Assembly (NCBI GenBank): GCA_025766275.1
Contig: JAFKAC010000164.1
Location: forward strand, 36,440-100,439
Length of the DNA: 64,000 nt
Direction: 5' to 3'
Source of the DNA: Lactarius indigo
Taxonomy: Eukaryota > Basidiomycota > Agaricomycetes > Russulales > Russulaceae
The notes below the pieces were generated by a model that saw nothing but the letters and a program-made list of their open reading frames with translations, made no database searches and was not told the DNA's origin. The position numbers were made by a program, and so were the translations under genes. Positions 10,302 to 23,000 of the stretch are shown here, piece by piece. Each line of letters opens with the position of its first letter. Positions within the stretch are counted from its first letter, which is position 1.

Positions 10302-11112
10302 ACCATTGTGGTGACAATCACTACTCAGGACCAGTGGATGAGTTTCCATCCCTACCATTTAGAATGAAGAGGAGATTGCAACATCCCAACTTGATTCCTG
10401 GGAGCTGCCTGCTGGAGAGAACATGGAGACAAAACCAGATATTTCATAGAGTTCAACAGACCTACTAGGTTTAGACCTGTTGAGTTCAACTTCAACCATT
10501 TGTGCTGGGTGGAAGTTATGTGGAACCCCATAGATCATCGCTGGGATGTTGTCAGACCAGCTGGGAGGAACTATCAGTGCGATATTGACACACACCATCA
10601 CAACTCAAGAGCAGATTGGGGGCCAATTGATGGCCAACTACGAGAACACTCTACTGGAGAGGCGGTAAGTGAAGAAACCAGAGAAGATGAAGCAAGCAAA
10701 GAAGTCAGACCACAGAGTGTAGGACCTATCGAACAATACACTATCCAACAAGCTGAGTTCCTACATATCACCAAACAACCAGAGGTCATCCACATACGCT
10801 CACCAGCAGCAGAAATGGCAACTACTACCATGACAGAGCAAGAGGTCATGACCATGAGAGATCAAATGGCAAGAGAGGCAGCTGAAGCCATCTGTCTAGA
10901 GGCACAAACGCACCTGCTTCCCATCAATCCAGAAACCGGAGTATGAATGACTGCAGACAACACAGCAATTTTTAGAGCAATAGGACTGGACCAACCAGAC
11001 CCCCCTTCGAGCGAACAAAGAAGTATACTGCTAGATCCACCACCAGGTAGAGGAGGGCCACCTGGAGATGACTTTCCCCACTGATGAAGTGGAGGAGGGA
11101 TCCCACCAGACA
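10302..11112 (+). pseudogene. Gypsy-3 leader and gag N-terminus
   Basis: The leader aligns with the other two Gypsy copies. An open stretch at 10500-10946 (148 aa) covers an acidic Glu-rich region with a conserved IQQAE-L-I--QPEVIHI-SPA block. The coding trace continues to a Pro/Gly-rich segment near 11030-11105 and is then cut at 11113 by a solo LTR. Stops are scattered. Confidence 0.75.
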
Positions 11113-11698
11113 TGTTATGATTTCTTCTGGACTCATTCTTTCTTCACTTTATAATTCCATTCCTGATACTTTATGAGCCCTGTACAATTATGCAGACTTT
11201 ACGACTGCCTGGTTCCTATCACGTGCCTTGCTTATTGACAATCTCTTTTGATAAAGCCTGACATGTGCTAGTTTCCGTCTCATTCTTACTCACGTGCAAC
11301 TCTGCATGATTCACCTTTGTCCCCATTATGTCCATGCCTTATTCTCTTTATGTATCTCCCCTTTGTCCCTCGATTAGGATGATGGCGCCATCTGTTTGTA
11401 GGAGCCATACAACCTTACTTGTATTTAAGCCCAGTTCTACCTAGCTTGTATGGTAGACTAGACTTCTTGTGTAATACTACACTTGTCTAACACGGAACAC
11501 CCTGGTGCTGTCCCTTGTCTCGCGACCCCCTTCCTTCAGCTAGGTCTTCGAACCTTAGCCTTCCTCTATGGTCCAAGTGACTTGTGTCCTTGTGATCCTT
11601 GTGCATCACTCTACTGAAGTCAAGCCTCCAAGCTTGTACTACCATGTATAGACTGACTTGATACAGGTTGTATCTAATGCCCCTGTAGTGGCATTACA
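11113..11698 (+). repeat. Solo LTR inside gypsy-3 gag
   Basis: 586 bp with ends TGTTATGATTTC and GTGGCATTACA, flanked by a perfect 5-bp duplication AGACA (11108-11112 and 11699-11703). It contains a TATTTAAG box near 11421. Excision rejoins the gag Pro/Gly-rich region. It does not match the other LTR families in the window beyond its termini. Confidence 0.88.
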
Positions 11699-11703
11699 AG
11701 ACA

Positions 11704-12769
11704 TACCTAGGAGAGGACTGCCCAGAGGAGGACCACCCAGAGGAGGACCACCCACCAGCGGGGGACATGTGAGTGAAAAACTGACAGGTGAGCCCCCATC
11801 TATATTTGATGGAGACAGAACTAAAGTGGACTCATTCCTAACGCAATGGCATGTTTACTGGGGAATGAATCTCAACACCCTGGTCATGAGGAACAATTAT
11901 CAACAGTCACTCCTCTTCCTCTCTTACATCAAAGGGACCACTGTCAGTGAATGGGTATTGCCCTACCTCAAATGGCTGAATCGACAAATACAATGAGGAA
12001 TAGATCAACATACACATGCCCTATGGGATGGGGTTGCAGACGGTTTCAACCAAAGGTTCGTAAACATGCTTGAAAAAGAACAGGCTCAAGCACTTTTACA
12101 AAAAAGGGTTGAAGATGGTTGATGGGGATATCGACAAATATATCAATGAATTTGAAGAAGCAGCACAAAAGGCCGGATATCAGCTTAACGATCCCCAGAC
12201 CATTGACCTCTTCACCAATGGAATACCCAAGAAATTGTACAAATGAGCCTACAACCTCAATGAACTGAAGACATTTGATGAATGGAAGCAAGCTGTACTC
12301 CAAAGACAGAAAAACTACATCCACATGTGCATGCAACTTGACGACTACAAGGAAACCCTGAAGAAGAATAAGACCAGCAATGCTGGATGGACTATCCCTC
12401 AAAACCTCACCAACCCCTGTACACTGGCCTGCCACCATTTCCACCAAGAGGAGGACCAGGAGCTCAAGGAAGGGGTAGAGGGGGGTCCTGATGGGATCTA
12501 AGGACAGTACTATATTTCAACTGCAATATGCTGGGACACCTCTCATGCACTTGTCTAAATCACAGGCAGCCACAACAGTGGCAGCAGAGTGCCAGAAAAG
12601 CTGGCCCATCGAGTGTGAGAGCCACCAAAATAGACTATTACACCCAAGAAACACCACTGGCCCAATTACAGGCCACATCAACAAACAAAACTGCCAAAGA
12701 ATGAGCCAAAGAATGGCTGACTGGAGTAGCACATGCATGCCTCAGACAAGGTGAAGGACCTGATACTGC
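11704..12769 (+). pseudogene. Gypsy-3 gag, main part
   Basis: The gag block LTGEPPSIFDGDRTKVDSFL begins near 11782 and an open frame continues to 11993. After a stop it goes on through a helical gag region to about 12450. A zinc-knuckle relic reads YFNCNMLGHLSC near 12510-12550, where the first Cys is Tyr. The end aligns with gypsy-2 as WLTGVA...VKDLILQDL if one G of a GG pair near 12750 is removed. At 12770-12776 the coding sequence meets AGGATTT, the duplicated target of the KDZ element, and the frame resumes at 42701. Confidence 0.8.
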
Positions 12770-12776
12770 AGGATTT

Positions 12777-12861
12777 GAGCCCATGACGCAAATCCTTGCG
12801 ATAGACTCGGTAAAGCCCATGTGCAATTGTGCCATGTCAGTCGGCAAAGCCCATGTGGGCC
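12777..12861 (+). repeat. Left terminal inverted repeat of the KDZ element
   Basis: It matches the reverse complement of 42615-42700 in several blocks, in order: ATGACGCAAAT, then a GTAAA-CCCATGTGCAA block, then CGG, then a CCCA-GTGGGCC block. The first six bases differ between the two ends (GAGCCC versus CACATA). Confidence 0.82.
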
Positions 12862-15300
12862 CATTGTTAATATAATGCGCATATATTTGTATGGGCCCAT
12901 CAGGCTTGTCTGCAAACAGTCTCGTGTGGGCCCACATTATCTGTACCGCTGGTAGGATAGCTGCCGAACGAATCGCTTGCATGGGCCCACAATGCACCTA
13001 TGACATTTGTCCCGATGAGATTGTAATTGGCCCATGCTGCCAAGGTGCGCATGCTGCCGATGAGCTTGCATTGGCCCATTCTTTGCATAAGTGAATTCTG
13101 CCGAACAGCTTGTATTGGCCCATTCTGCCCATGGGTGAATTCTGCCGAACAGTTTGTATTGGCCCACACTGCCAATGTGTACATGCTACCAATGGGTTTG
13201 TATTGGCCCATGCTGCCGATGTGTACATGCTGCCGATGGGTTTGTAGTGGCCCATGGTGCTCATGTATTTTCTGCTGACAAGCTCGTATTGGCCCATTCT
13301 CCCCATGGGTGAATTCTGCCGAATAGCTTGTATTGGCCCCTGGCGCCGATGTGTGTATTCTGTCGATGAGCTTGTATTGGCCCGCCGTACTCATGTACGT
13401 ATTCTGCCGACGAGCTTGTATTGGCCCATTCTTCCCATAGGTGAATTCTGCCGAACAGCTTGTATTGGCCCACGCTGCCAATGTGTACATGCTGCCGATG
13501 GGTTTGTATTGGCCCATGGTGCTCATGTATGTATTCTGCTGACAAGCTCGTATTGGCCTATTCTTCCCATGGGTGAATTCTGCTGAATAGCTTGTATTGG
13601 CCCATGGCGCCGATGTGTGTATTCTGTTGATGAGCTTGTATTGGCCCGCTGTACTCATGTATGTATTCTGCTGACAAGCTTGTATTGGCCCATTCTTCCC
13701 ATGGGTGAATTCTGCCGAACAGCTTGTATTGGTCCACGCTGCCGATGTGTACATGCTGCCGATGGGTTTGTATTGGCCCACGGTGCTCATGTATGTATTC
13801 TGCTGACAAGCTCATATTGGCCCATTCTGCACATAGGTGAATTCTGCCAAACAGCTTGTATTGGCCCACGCTGCCAATGTGTACATGCTGCCGATGGGTT
13901 TGTATTGGCCCATGGTGCTCATGTATGTATTCTGCTGACAAGCTTGTATTGGCCTATTCTTCCCATAGGTGAATTCTGCCGAACAGCTTGTATTGGCCCA
14001 TGGCGCTGATGTGTGTATTCTGTCGATGAACTTATATTGGCCCGCTGTAATCATGTACATATTCTGCCGATGAGCTTGTATTGGCCCATTCTCCCCATGG
14101 GTGAATTCTGCTGAACAGCTTGTATTGGCCCACGCTGCCAATGTGTACATGCTGCCAATGGGCTTGTATTGGCCCATTCTGCCCATGGGTGAATTCTGCC
14201 GAACAGTTTGTATTGGCCCACGCTGCCAATGTGTACATGCTGCCGATGGGCTTGTATTGGCCCATTCTGCCCATGGGTGAATTCTGCCAAACAGTTTGTA
14301 TTGGCCCACACTGCCAATGTGTACATGCTACCGATGGGTTTGTATTGGCCCACGCTGCCAATGTGTACATGCTGCCGATGGGTTTGTATTGGCCCATGGT
14401 GCTCATGTATGTATTCTGCTGACAAGCTTGTATTGGCCTATTCTCCCCATAGGTGAATTCTGCCGAACAGCTTGTATTGGCCCATGGCACCGATGTGTGT
14501 ATTCTGTCGATGAGCTTGTATTGGCCCACTGTACTCATGTATGTATTCTGCCAATGAGCTTGTATTGGCCCATTCTGCACATAGGTGAATTCTGCCGAAC
14601 AGCTTGTATTGGCCCACACTGCCAATGTGTACATGCTGCCGATGGGCTTGTATTGGCCCACTGTGCTCATGTGTGTATTCTGCTGAACAGCTTGTATTGG
14701 CCCATTCTTCCCATGGGTGAATTCTGCTAAACAGCTTGTATTGGCCCACGCTGCCGACGTGTACATGCTGCCGATGGGTTTGTATTGGCCCATGGTGCTC
14801 ATGTGTGTATTCTGCTGACAAGCTCGTATTGGCCTATTCTTCCCATAGGTGAATTCTGCCGAACAGCTTGTATTGGCCCATGGCACCGATGTGTGTATTC
14901 TGTCGATGAGCTTGTATTGGCCCACTGTACTCATATACATATTCTGCTGACGAGCTTGTATTGGCCCATGGCGTTTGTGTGTTTATGGCTTATATTGGCC
15001 CATGGCGCCGAAGTGTACTTGCTGCCGATGAGCTTGTAATGACCCACGGTAGAAGTGTGTGTATTCTGCCGAATAGCTTGTATTGGCCCATGGCGTCAAG
15101 GTATGTATCCTGCCGATGAGCTTGTACTGGCCCATTCTGCCAATGTGTGCATCCTGCCGATGTGCTTGTATTGGCCTGCAGTTTCTTCTTCCAATGAAGT
15201 TGGCTCACAGTGTTCATATCTGTACTCTTCCGACAAGCATGTATTGACCTGCAATGCCCATGCATACATCCTGCCGATGAGCCTGTATTGGTATGAGGAG
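12862..15300 (-). repeat. 44-bp subterminal repeat array, left
   Basis: About 55 units with a 44-bp period, measured from successive TGTATTGGCCCA motifs at 13111, 13155 and 13199. The core read on the plus strand is TGCCGATGGGTTTGTATTGG followed by CCCA. Units alternate between a few subtypes, and higher-order blocks of 3-6 units repeat. The core is the reverse complement of the right-array core (TGGGCC-AT...CATCGGCA). Long open frames through it are a by-product of 3 x 44 = 132. Variation is concentrated at CpG (GCCGA, GCTGA, GCCAA). Confidence 0.92.
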
Positions 15301-15305
15301 TGTAG

Positions 15306-16972
15306 CTATGGCATGAGATCATAGTTCTCCCCAAAATATGTAGTATTCAGGCTCTTCCCTCTCTCATGGAGACCCACAATTTGCTGCCGAAGTGACTCAA
15401 GGACCTTCTCATGGCTATCGCATCTGGATTTCAGATCCTTAATTGTTTTCTCTTGCCAGTCACATCTGACCTTTAGACTCTGGACCTCCCGTTCGAGCTG
15501 TTTAACTATATTATTGTTATCTTCGCCCTCAGCTGCTGATCAATGTGGTGAGCATAGAACCAATGGAAACTAGACCCAATGCACCTGGCGATGCCTCCTC
15601 ATTGGTTCCCTCCATTGGTTTATTGAGAGGTTGAGCTTCGACCTCCCGGTTGTTGTCAAGGTCCTCTTCTGGGTGTAGAGGCTTGCCCTTCCTTGAGCTT
15701 GTCTTCATATCCTGTTTCCCCTTACCTTTGATATTTGGCCTAGCTGCATTTGGATTATTATTTCCTGCATGCCTCCTAGTCTTGTATGTAGTGCTGATAG
15801 CTGCTTCACCAATATCATCGGCAACACTCCTTTTTGCTGCCGATCTGGTAACAATTTCTTTAGCTGCCGGTAAATGTGATGAGCATAGAACCAATGGAAG
15901 CTAGACCTAATGCACCTGGCGATGCCTCCTCATTGGTTCCCTCCATTGGTTTATTGAGAGGTTGAGCTTCATCCTCCCAGTTGTTGTCAGGGTCCTCTTC
16001 TGGGTGTAGAGGCTTGCCCTTTCTTGAGCTTGTCCTCTTATCCCGTTCACCCTTACCTTTGATATTTGGCCTAGCTGCACTCGGATTATTAACTCCTGCA
16101 CGCCTCCTAGTCTTGTATGTAGTGCTGATAGCTGCTTCACCAGTGTCATCGGCAGCACTCCTTTTTGCTGCCGATCTGGTAACAATTTCTTTGGCAATTT
16201 TATTCCTCAACACATCTGCATGACAAAATTCAGGACTCACTGCGAACACCACTACCAGACGCATATGAATCCTTCTTCCTCCTGGGAATAGGGGCTCTTG
16301 GATTGCCTATCTCTGCCGAGGGCTCTTGAGGTTCAGATGCCATAGGTTCTAGACCAGAAGCTGCCACTGAGGTAGTCATTATGTTTCCACCTGCTGAGTT
16401 TTCTTGATGCTCAGGTGCTATAGGAGCTGGACTGGAAGCTGCCGATGGCATATTTATCATCATGCCGCCTACTGACGCCAAACTGTCCATGCATTCTTGA
16501 CAAGAAGCTGCTGATGTCAGTCGACAGACATGAATGTCAGAGAGAGGGTCCACACCATTTTGGCCTGGTAAATGTATATTCAGTGGTGGGAGATCCGTTG
16601 GTGAAGTATAATAGTTGCTCATCAAAATCCTTGGATCCTTCACTGAGACTGAACTTATTTTCACGGAGGTTCCACCCTCTCTGATCACTTCCATGAGGCT
16701 TAACAACAGTGGGTGAATGCGGGGAGGTACAGAGCCTCTTCTATTGGCACCGAAATAATAGTCCACTGAAGTCTTCTGCATAGACCTCAGCTCAGCTTAT
16801 AGAAGTGGATTGTAGGAAGACTAGAATACCAAGTGCGTTCTGAATTTCTTCCTCCACACCTTTTCATCTCTGGGTATGCATGCATGATAGGCTTCTAGTT
16901 CCTTCTCGAGCATAGCTGCATAGTGGTGAAGAGTTTGTTTGTCCTGGGTTAGACTGAGATTGGAAGTTGACA
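15306..16972 (-). CDS. Unrecognised multi-exon KDZ cargo gene with duplicated exon and C-terminal coiled coil
   Basis: I do not recognise the family. The model starts at the ATG at 16972 (MSTSNLSLTQDKQTLHHYAA). A short intron follows the THL codons, then a long exon from about 16790 to 16240 encoding a Ser/Ala/Pro-rich region. Two near-identical exons follow (about 16190-15926 and 15873-15588), each reading KEIVTRSAAKRS...STTYKTRR...EEASPA and each ending at a GTGCAT donor with the same phase. The last exon, to the TAG at 15306, encodes a clear coiled coil (VKQLEREVQSLKVRC...). The exon pair is a tandem duplication that keeps the frame. One junction near 16215 needs an intron of only about 25 bp or is a lesion. 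Function unknown; the coiled coil suggests oligomerisation. Confidence 0.55.
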
Positions 16973-16989
16973 TGGTCACAGAGGAAGGG

Positions 16990-17610
16990 TGGTGTCAATG
17001 GTCTTATGGATCAAAGGCAAGAGGTGTCGGGAGTAGATATAGGAGGAAACAGTAGGAGCGTGGCCTGGGTATGTCCATCTATAATTATCAACTATGCAGA
17101 TAGATATATTGTGAAACATCCTATTAGGGGATTGTAGTTTCATCGGCAGTGTGTGTGGGTGTACTATATGGGCCAGGCAAGCGCTTCACTTGCCGGCATA
17201 TTGTTGGGGCTGCCGCAAGTTTGTTGGGAGCTCACACATGGATTCCATTGACCCACACAGGCACGTTTCAGAAGATGTTTCAGGAAAGATTATTGGGTGT
17301 TATGCGTGCTGCTTGCGTGGGCTTAATTTGTTCAGCCAGCAGTCAAAACACAAACATATGGCTGGCCTATGCCCGTGTCTAACCCGGCAGCTCTTGTATC
17401 CAGCTCGGCAGCTCATGTGTCTATCCTGGCAGCTCTCATGTCTAACCCGGCAGAGTTCTCTTGCTTTTGGCCTGTTCCAACTAATTAGAAGGGGATATAG
17501 ATTGTTGCCACCCCATGCAACTTGTTTCAGATTCATAGATCCGCATGTGTACATAAGTGCTTATGACGTCATACTGTGAGGGACATCTGCTGATATCCGA
17601 TCAACAATCT
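16990..17610. other. Intergenic stretch inside the KDZ element
   Basis: No gene that I can support lies between the divergent cargo genes. It carries several CTGCCG/CGGCAG words, including a short local series CGGCAGCTC near 17385-17455. Confidence 0.5.
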
Positions 17611-17617
17611 ATCAACC

Positions 17618-18130
17618 ATGCAGGGGAAGTCCTCAGAGATGAAACAAGGTGTCTATGAGTCAGAGGAGAACAGCTTCAAGGAGGCGGTGTGTGTATCAAA
17701 ACTAATGCTTTACTAGAACACTGAGCCGATGCCTATAGATGCGATCTGCATTCTGGAATGGGGTCAAACTCCTCAATGGAATGGAGTCTGATGTGGGTCA
17801 ACACCAGCAAGGAATGGTGGGACCCTCCGGCCCAACAGCAGATGCCAAAGGTTTCAGCGAGGTCCCGAAAAGTGTGACACTCTTACAACCTGTGATTGGA
17901 AAGCTCATTGACAAGGTAACTCAAGTGTCATCTGATTGACATCAGCTAAAACAATCCAGGATCCTCCAAAGGGTGTCTCTCCGTGATGGCTTTCAATTGC
18001 CAGAGATCGAGCTAACCTCCTGAAAGATAAGCAATCAGAGAAGATCGAACTATTGGAGGAACTTCTGCGTGATTTGGACAATGAGATGGTTATGGCAGAC
18101 GCCTTCATTGGGGAGGATCGGCAGCTGTAA
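17618..18130 (+). pseudogene. Small unrecognised KDZ cargo gene, interrupted
   Basis: The plus-strand coding trace starts at ATG 17618 (MQGKSSEMKQGVYESEENSF), has a GTGTGT donor near 17690, and reads on through QHQQGMVGPSGPTADAKG... to a GTAACT...CAG intron (17916-17959). The last exon runs LLKDKQSEKIELLEELLRDL to the TAA at 18128-18130. A TGA at 17984-17986 interrupts it; CGA in that place would keep an Arg codon. The middle exon boundary is uncertain. The C-terminus is a predicted amphipathic helix. It is transcribed divergently from the gene starting at 16972 and converges on the one ending at 18165. Function unknown. Confidence 0.4.
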
Positions 18131-18164
18131 TCATATTCTGTGATGTGTAGAACTACAGTAATCA

Positions 18165-18856
18165 TCAACCAGAGTTTTCATTCTCCAAACGAATAGCCTC
18201 TGCCTCAAAACTGCGATAAGTATCATCGAACATGTGATAAATGGAATCGCGGCAGCTCTCGATATTCTTGGACAGCTGCTGAGCTTGTTTGAACCCCTCT
18301 GTTACCCTAGTGCGAAGACTTGAGCTAGCTTCCTGCTGCAGTTCCAGTTACTTTGAGGACTTGTAAATGAAGCAGGGTGCATACCATCTCTAGAGAACGC
18401 AACAACTCTGCTACTAACTCATCGCGGACATCAAATGGTTCTTTCATAGTCACCCCTTCTCCAATTTTCCACCACTCCGTAAGTTTAAATCGTGGAATGG
18501 CTAATGCCTCAATCTTGCATTTCAGCCTCTGGTCCGCATCATGTGCTGCATAGGATGCCGGGTTCCTGATGTCCGAAAAATGGTGAAAGGCAATCCTGAC
18601 TGCCTCTGGCACATGAGGGGGGCTGCCGCTAGACGATAAAAGGCCAGTGACCCATACGGCAGCAAGCTAAATCCAAATTCTGATCAGAATGTGTTCCACT
18701 TGTTTTAGATGGAAAATTAATGCTTGCCACTTCATTGTGTAAGCTGGTGATATACTTTTCATCTTTATCGGCAGAGTTGAGCAAGATAGAGGATATTCTC
18801 TCGCCAATGCAGGTGAGCACAGCATCTAATATAGAGGTGCCTGTTTCAGCTGACAT
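18165..18856 (-). CDS. Unrecognised three-exon KDZ cargo gene
   Basis: ATG at 18856 (MSAETGTSILDAVLTCIGER). Intron 1 has a GTATGG donor near 18650 and ends GTGCCAG, joining ...LACC to QAVRIAFHHFSDIRNPASYA. The middle exon is rich in charged helices (FKLTEWWKIGEGVTMKEPFD). A second intron with a GTATGC donor ends GCAG, and the last exon reads EASSSLRTRVTEGFKQAQQL...SFEAEAIRLENENSG to the TGA at 18165-18167. All joins keep the frame, giving about 190 residues, mostly helical, with no motif I know. No lesion seen. It lies 3' of the KDZ transposase on the same strand. Confidence 0.55.
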
Positions 18857-18889
18857 AGTATGTAGTGTGTAACGTGAATGGAGTGTGAT

Positions 18890-19343
18890 ATTGCCTTTGG
18901 AAGCTGCCTATGAGTCCTAATAATCTAAGGTAGGGTTACGCTGCCAAATCATACACGTGATCCTGGGACCATGCTCGGCAGCTCTCCCGACAACTTTGGA
19001 CCAGCGCAATGGGTTCTATGGGCCAATGGGTGACCATAGACAGAGACTATAGGCCCATATGAGGTGTTGGCTCGGCAGCTCAACCCATCGGCCTACACTT
19101 GGCAGCTCTCCTAACAACTTTGGGTCAACACGATGGGTTCTGTGGGCCCATGTGAGGATGTTGTTTGCCAGTTCCCTGCCAGCTATTGGCCAATACAACG
19201 TCATCAGCAGCGATTCCACTGTCTACATGGCTTCCCTTTTAGTAGATAGAAACAAGCCCAACTTGCCATTAGATGCTGCCAATATTTTAACCCCCAATGA
19301 CTACCAACGACTAGTTGAGATTACTGTATGTATTTGAATAATT
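18890..19343. other. 3' flank of KDZ transposase with a ~60-bp direct repeat
   Basis: Two copies of a block reading CGGCAGCTCTCC-ACAACTTTG... then ATGGGTTCT-TGGGCC lie near 18974-19030 and 19090-19150. They resemble degenerate 44-bp array units (TGGGCC plus CGGCAG). No coding sequence is supported. Confidence 0.6.
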
Positions 19344-19387
19344 TTATCTACTCGTTTTTGGCTGTAGTAGGACCTTGGCAAACTCAG

Positions 19388-20004
19388 TGATGAACAGACA
19401 CATAGGAACTATACTCACAGTGGGACAAAGTACTGTGGTGAGATATAGAGGGTGACTGAGAAGCAGCACAGGAGGTGTCAAGCAAGTAAAGCAAGATGAT
19501 AGTCTGGCACACAGCAGTGAGAGAACTGATAATAGTATTACAGTGGAGAGAACATACCTGGCACACAGCAGTGAGAGAACTGATGTGGACCAGGAGCGTA
19601 CAAGCACTACTACTTATACTGTACAGAGGTGTGACACTAGTACAAGAGTGGTAACGTAGAGTCACAGAATACAAGGAGCGTTGTTCTACATACAGGACAA
19701 AAGGAGTGTATGAAAAGAGAACAAGGCGACTAGAACAAAGAGAGTCCAGACAAAGATGATATCATAATGACATCACAATAAAGATAGGAACTAAAGGAGA
19801 ACAAAGGACTGAGTACAATGAAGCGTCTGGAGTGTTCTACATGATGTCATGGTACATGATGTCATACATGACGCAATGATCAGCGCTAGATTGTACAGAT
19901 CAAATGTAAGTAATCTACAAGTCCAATTAATCTAATCTAAAGCAGTCCATGCTGCAAGTCCGGTCCATACGAGCCGCTAAGTGCGCAAGGGTCACTTATC
20001 AACA
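19388..20004 (-). repeat. 3' LTR of the Copia element
   Basis: 617 bp. On the sense strand it starts TGTTGATAAGTGACC and ends GTCTGTTCATCA. Nearly identical to 25117-25733. Confidence 0.97.
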
Positions 20005-20023
20005 TCTCCCCGTGATCTACAAT

Positions 20024-23000
20024 CTAAGTACACACAAGTCCCATGTCATCGTTGTGCTTCTGCAGCAGGACACGCGGTAGTGACTTTGTGAAGCCATCCG
20101 CAACCATATCTACAGTAGGAGTTCTAATGAGGGTGATGGTCCCCTTTTCGATGTACTCCCGAATGACATGATGCCGTATGGCAATGTGCTTAGACCGTCT
20201 CCCAGTGACAGGGTTCAAGGCCAAGTCAATGGCACCCTTATTGTCACCATGAAGTGGGATGGGGTCGTCGACCTCGTACCTGAGTTCCATGAGGAAGCTC
20301 TGATACCATGCAGCCTGGTTAACCGCGTCGGTCATGGCCATGTATTCCGCTTCCGTTGTGTTTTGGGCAACAGTCTTTTGCTTGCGCGAAGACCAGCTTA
20401 TTGCACCGTTAGCTAGTAAGAACACATAACCAGAGGTGGAGTGGCGGTCATCAGTCTGATCAGCCAGACTGGAGTCAGTGTAGCCATGAAGGCCATCGCC
20501 ATTTGCGCCATCATAGACAATACGCATATCCATAGTTCCCACTAGGTAGGACAGGACATACTGCGCAAGTCGCAGATGTTGTGGTGAGGGATTCGCTGCG
20601 TACTGCGCCAAACGTGACACAGCGAAAGAGATATCTGGCCTAGTGCCAATCTGCACATAAAGCAGACTCCCAATAAGAGATTGGTAGTGAGAGATATCTG
20701 GGGCAGTTGCCTGCGACGTATATTTAACCAGGTGCTCGTCAGCACCAGCGGGCAAGGGTGTGTTGTGTGGTGTGGCATCAGACATGCCAAAGCGTTCAAG
20801 GACATCCTTGATGTAGCCAGACTGATCTATTTCGATGCGTCTGAGGGAGCGGTCACGCACAATGCGCATACCAAGATAAGACTCTATCTCCCCGAGATCC
20901 GTCATCTCATAGCGTTCAGACAAGTCTGACTTAAGACGCTTGATTCCACTCAACGAGGGACCCAGTATAGTGATGTCATCAACGTAGACAATAACGAAGA
21001 GTGGATCATACCCCTCTCGTTGAGGCATCACATATATGCCAGCATCAGCAAATGTCCGCTTAAAGCTGAGTGCAGTGAGCACTCCATGGAATTGCAAGTT
21101 CCATGCGTGGGAGGCCTGTTTGAGACCATAGATCGCCTTAACCAGGCGACACACCTTCGTCTCAGAGCCAGTGACAGTGAAACCTTGTGGTTGCTCCATG
21201 TAAATCTCCTCATCAAGCACACCATTGAGAAAAGCAGACTTAACATCCATCTGATGGATGTGCCAGTCCTCCAGCGCGGCCAATGCCAGAAGTAATCGTA
21301 GCGACTCAAATCGTGCGACGGGAGAGAAGGTTTCATCAAAATCTACGCCAGGGATCTGCATGAATCCCTTAGCCACCAAGCGAGCTCTGTAGCGGCCATC
21401 CGCTTTGAGCTTAAAGACCCATTTGGATTTTACTGCCTTACGGTTAGGCGGGAGATCCACTAACTCCCAAGTCCCATTTTTTGCTAGGGCGTCCATTTCA
21501 TACTGACACGCCTTAGTCCACTCATCTGCAGCTGTAGACCGCATGGCCTCTGCATAAGATGCAGGGTCTCGGCCTACAAAGGCAGCAGCCAATAACTCCA
21601 CATACCCCAGATGCCTGCCGCGCCATGCCGCATTGTCCGCATTGAAGTAACGCGGATTAGGCACAGGGACACGAGCAGTGCACCTTGGTGCATTGTCCAT
21701 TTCGCGCAACAGCTGACTACGCTGTGCACGATCCTCAAATCCCCCAGGCATTTCTGGTGAGGGAGGAGGGACATGGCGCATAATGCGCGTTGCACTAGGA
21801 CGCAGCGGGGGTGAAGTGGGAGTGGTCTGCTCACGTTTAGGTGCGGTGGGCAGAGCTGGCAGAGCAGGTGGTGGAGTGGTGGGGCATGGTTGGACTTGTG
21901 GGGGGTCTAGGAGCTTTTCAACATCCTCCTCCTCACTACTACTGGAGTGTGCAGGGGAGGGGGCTCGCATTGGTGGTAACGCCAGCAGGTGAGGCACGGC
22001 AGTCACTGTTGTGCTAGGCACGACTGGTGGTGAAGGTGTGGGGTGTGTCTCAACACCCTGAAGGGACGGAAAGCTACTCTCGTCAAATGTCACATCCCTG
22101 GACACTCGAACGGAGCGGGTTGAGCGGTCCCAGAGCTTATAGCCCTTAGATTCGGGCTCAAACCCGATAAGCGTGACCTCAATGGCCTTCGCATCTAATT
22201 TGCGAGGCTTATCAGCGGGTACGTGCATGTACCCCTTGCATCCGAAGACGCGAAGATGTGAGACATCGGGCACTTTGCCAGAGTGCCAGAGCTCATAGGG
22301 AGTGCACCACTTAAGCCCATGGACTGGAGAGCGATTATAGATGTGCACAGCTGTGCACACTGCATGCTCCCAGAAGCCTTTAGACATGCCAGCTGTGTGG
22401 AGCATGGACATTGCCTTATCCATAATGGTGCGGTTAAACCGCTCGGCTTTTCCGTTGGACTGTGGTGAGCCCGGCATCGTGAGGTGATGCTCTATCCCTT
22501 TCTGCTTAAGAATGTCCTGCGTGACACTCGACATGTATTCACCACCGCGGTCAGAGTGCAGAGCGTGCAGTTTATGGCCAGACTGGGTTTCACCCCAAGC
22601 CAAATACATCTGCAGCGACTTAGCAAACTGGTCCTTCGACTTAAGGAAGTGGACCACAGTGAACTTAGTGTGGTCGTCTATGAAGGTGGCTGTATACGTC
22701 GAGCCTTGCAGGGACTGAGTTTGCATAGGACCGGCGAGGTCACTGTGCACAATCTCAAATTGACGAGTTGTCCTCTTGGTGGAGGACACAGAAAAAGGTT
22801 GGCGAGTGGATTTTCCCATCTCGCACCCACGGCAGACAGTGTGAGCGGTGGTAGAGCTGTCTATGTCCATGCCAGTAGTGGCAGAGGGACCATGCGCCTT
22901 CAGTGCCGCAGAGGAGATGTGTCCCATGCGTTGATGCCAGATATCAAGTGTGGCAGCACTTGATTTTGTGTGGGCGTTGAGGCCGACGCTGGCTGCGTCC

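Noticed and set aside
12891..15334. Large repeat proteins up to 302 codons on both strands (GQYKPIGSMYT, CIGPFCP types).
   Set aside because: They are translations of the 44-bp array. Both strands and several frames are open at once, and the core is shared with the right array where the frames differ.
16210..16245. A ~25-bp GT-AG intron joining exons of the 16972 gene.
   Set aside because: Phase and borders fit, but it is shorter than any other intron here. It may be a small deletion or frame lesion, so it is not claimed as an intron.
19344..19674. Leu/Ser/Cys-rich ORFs on the minus strand across the Copia LTR, also at 25062-25403.
   Set aside because: They are repeated at both LTRs and are simply LTR sequence. 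The only real coding part is the last 13 codons of the KDZ transposase at 19344-19387.
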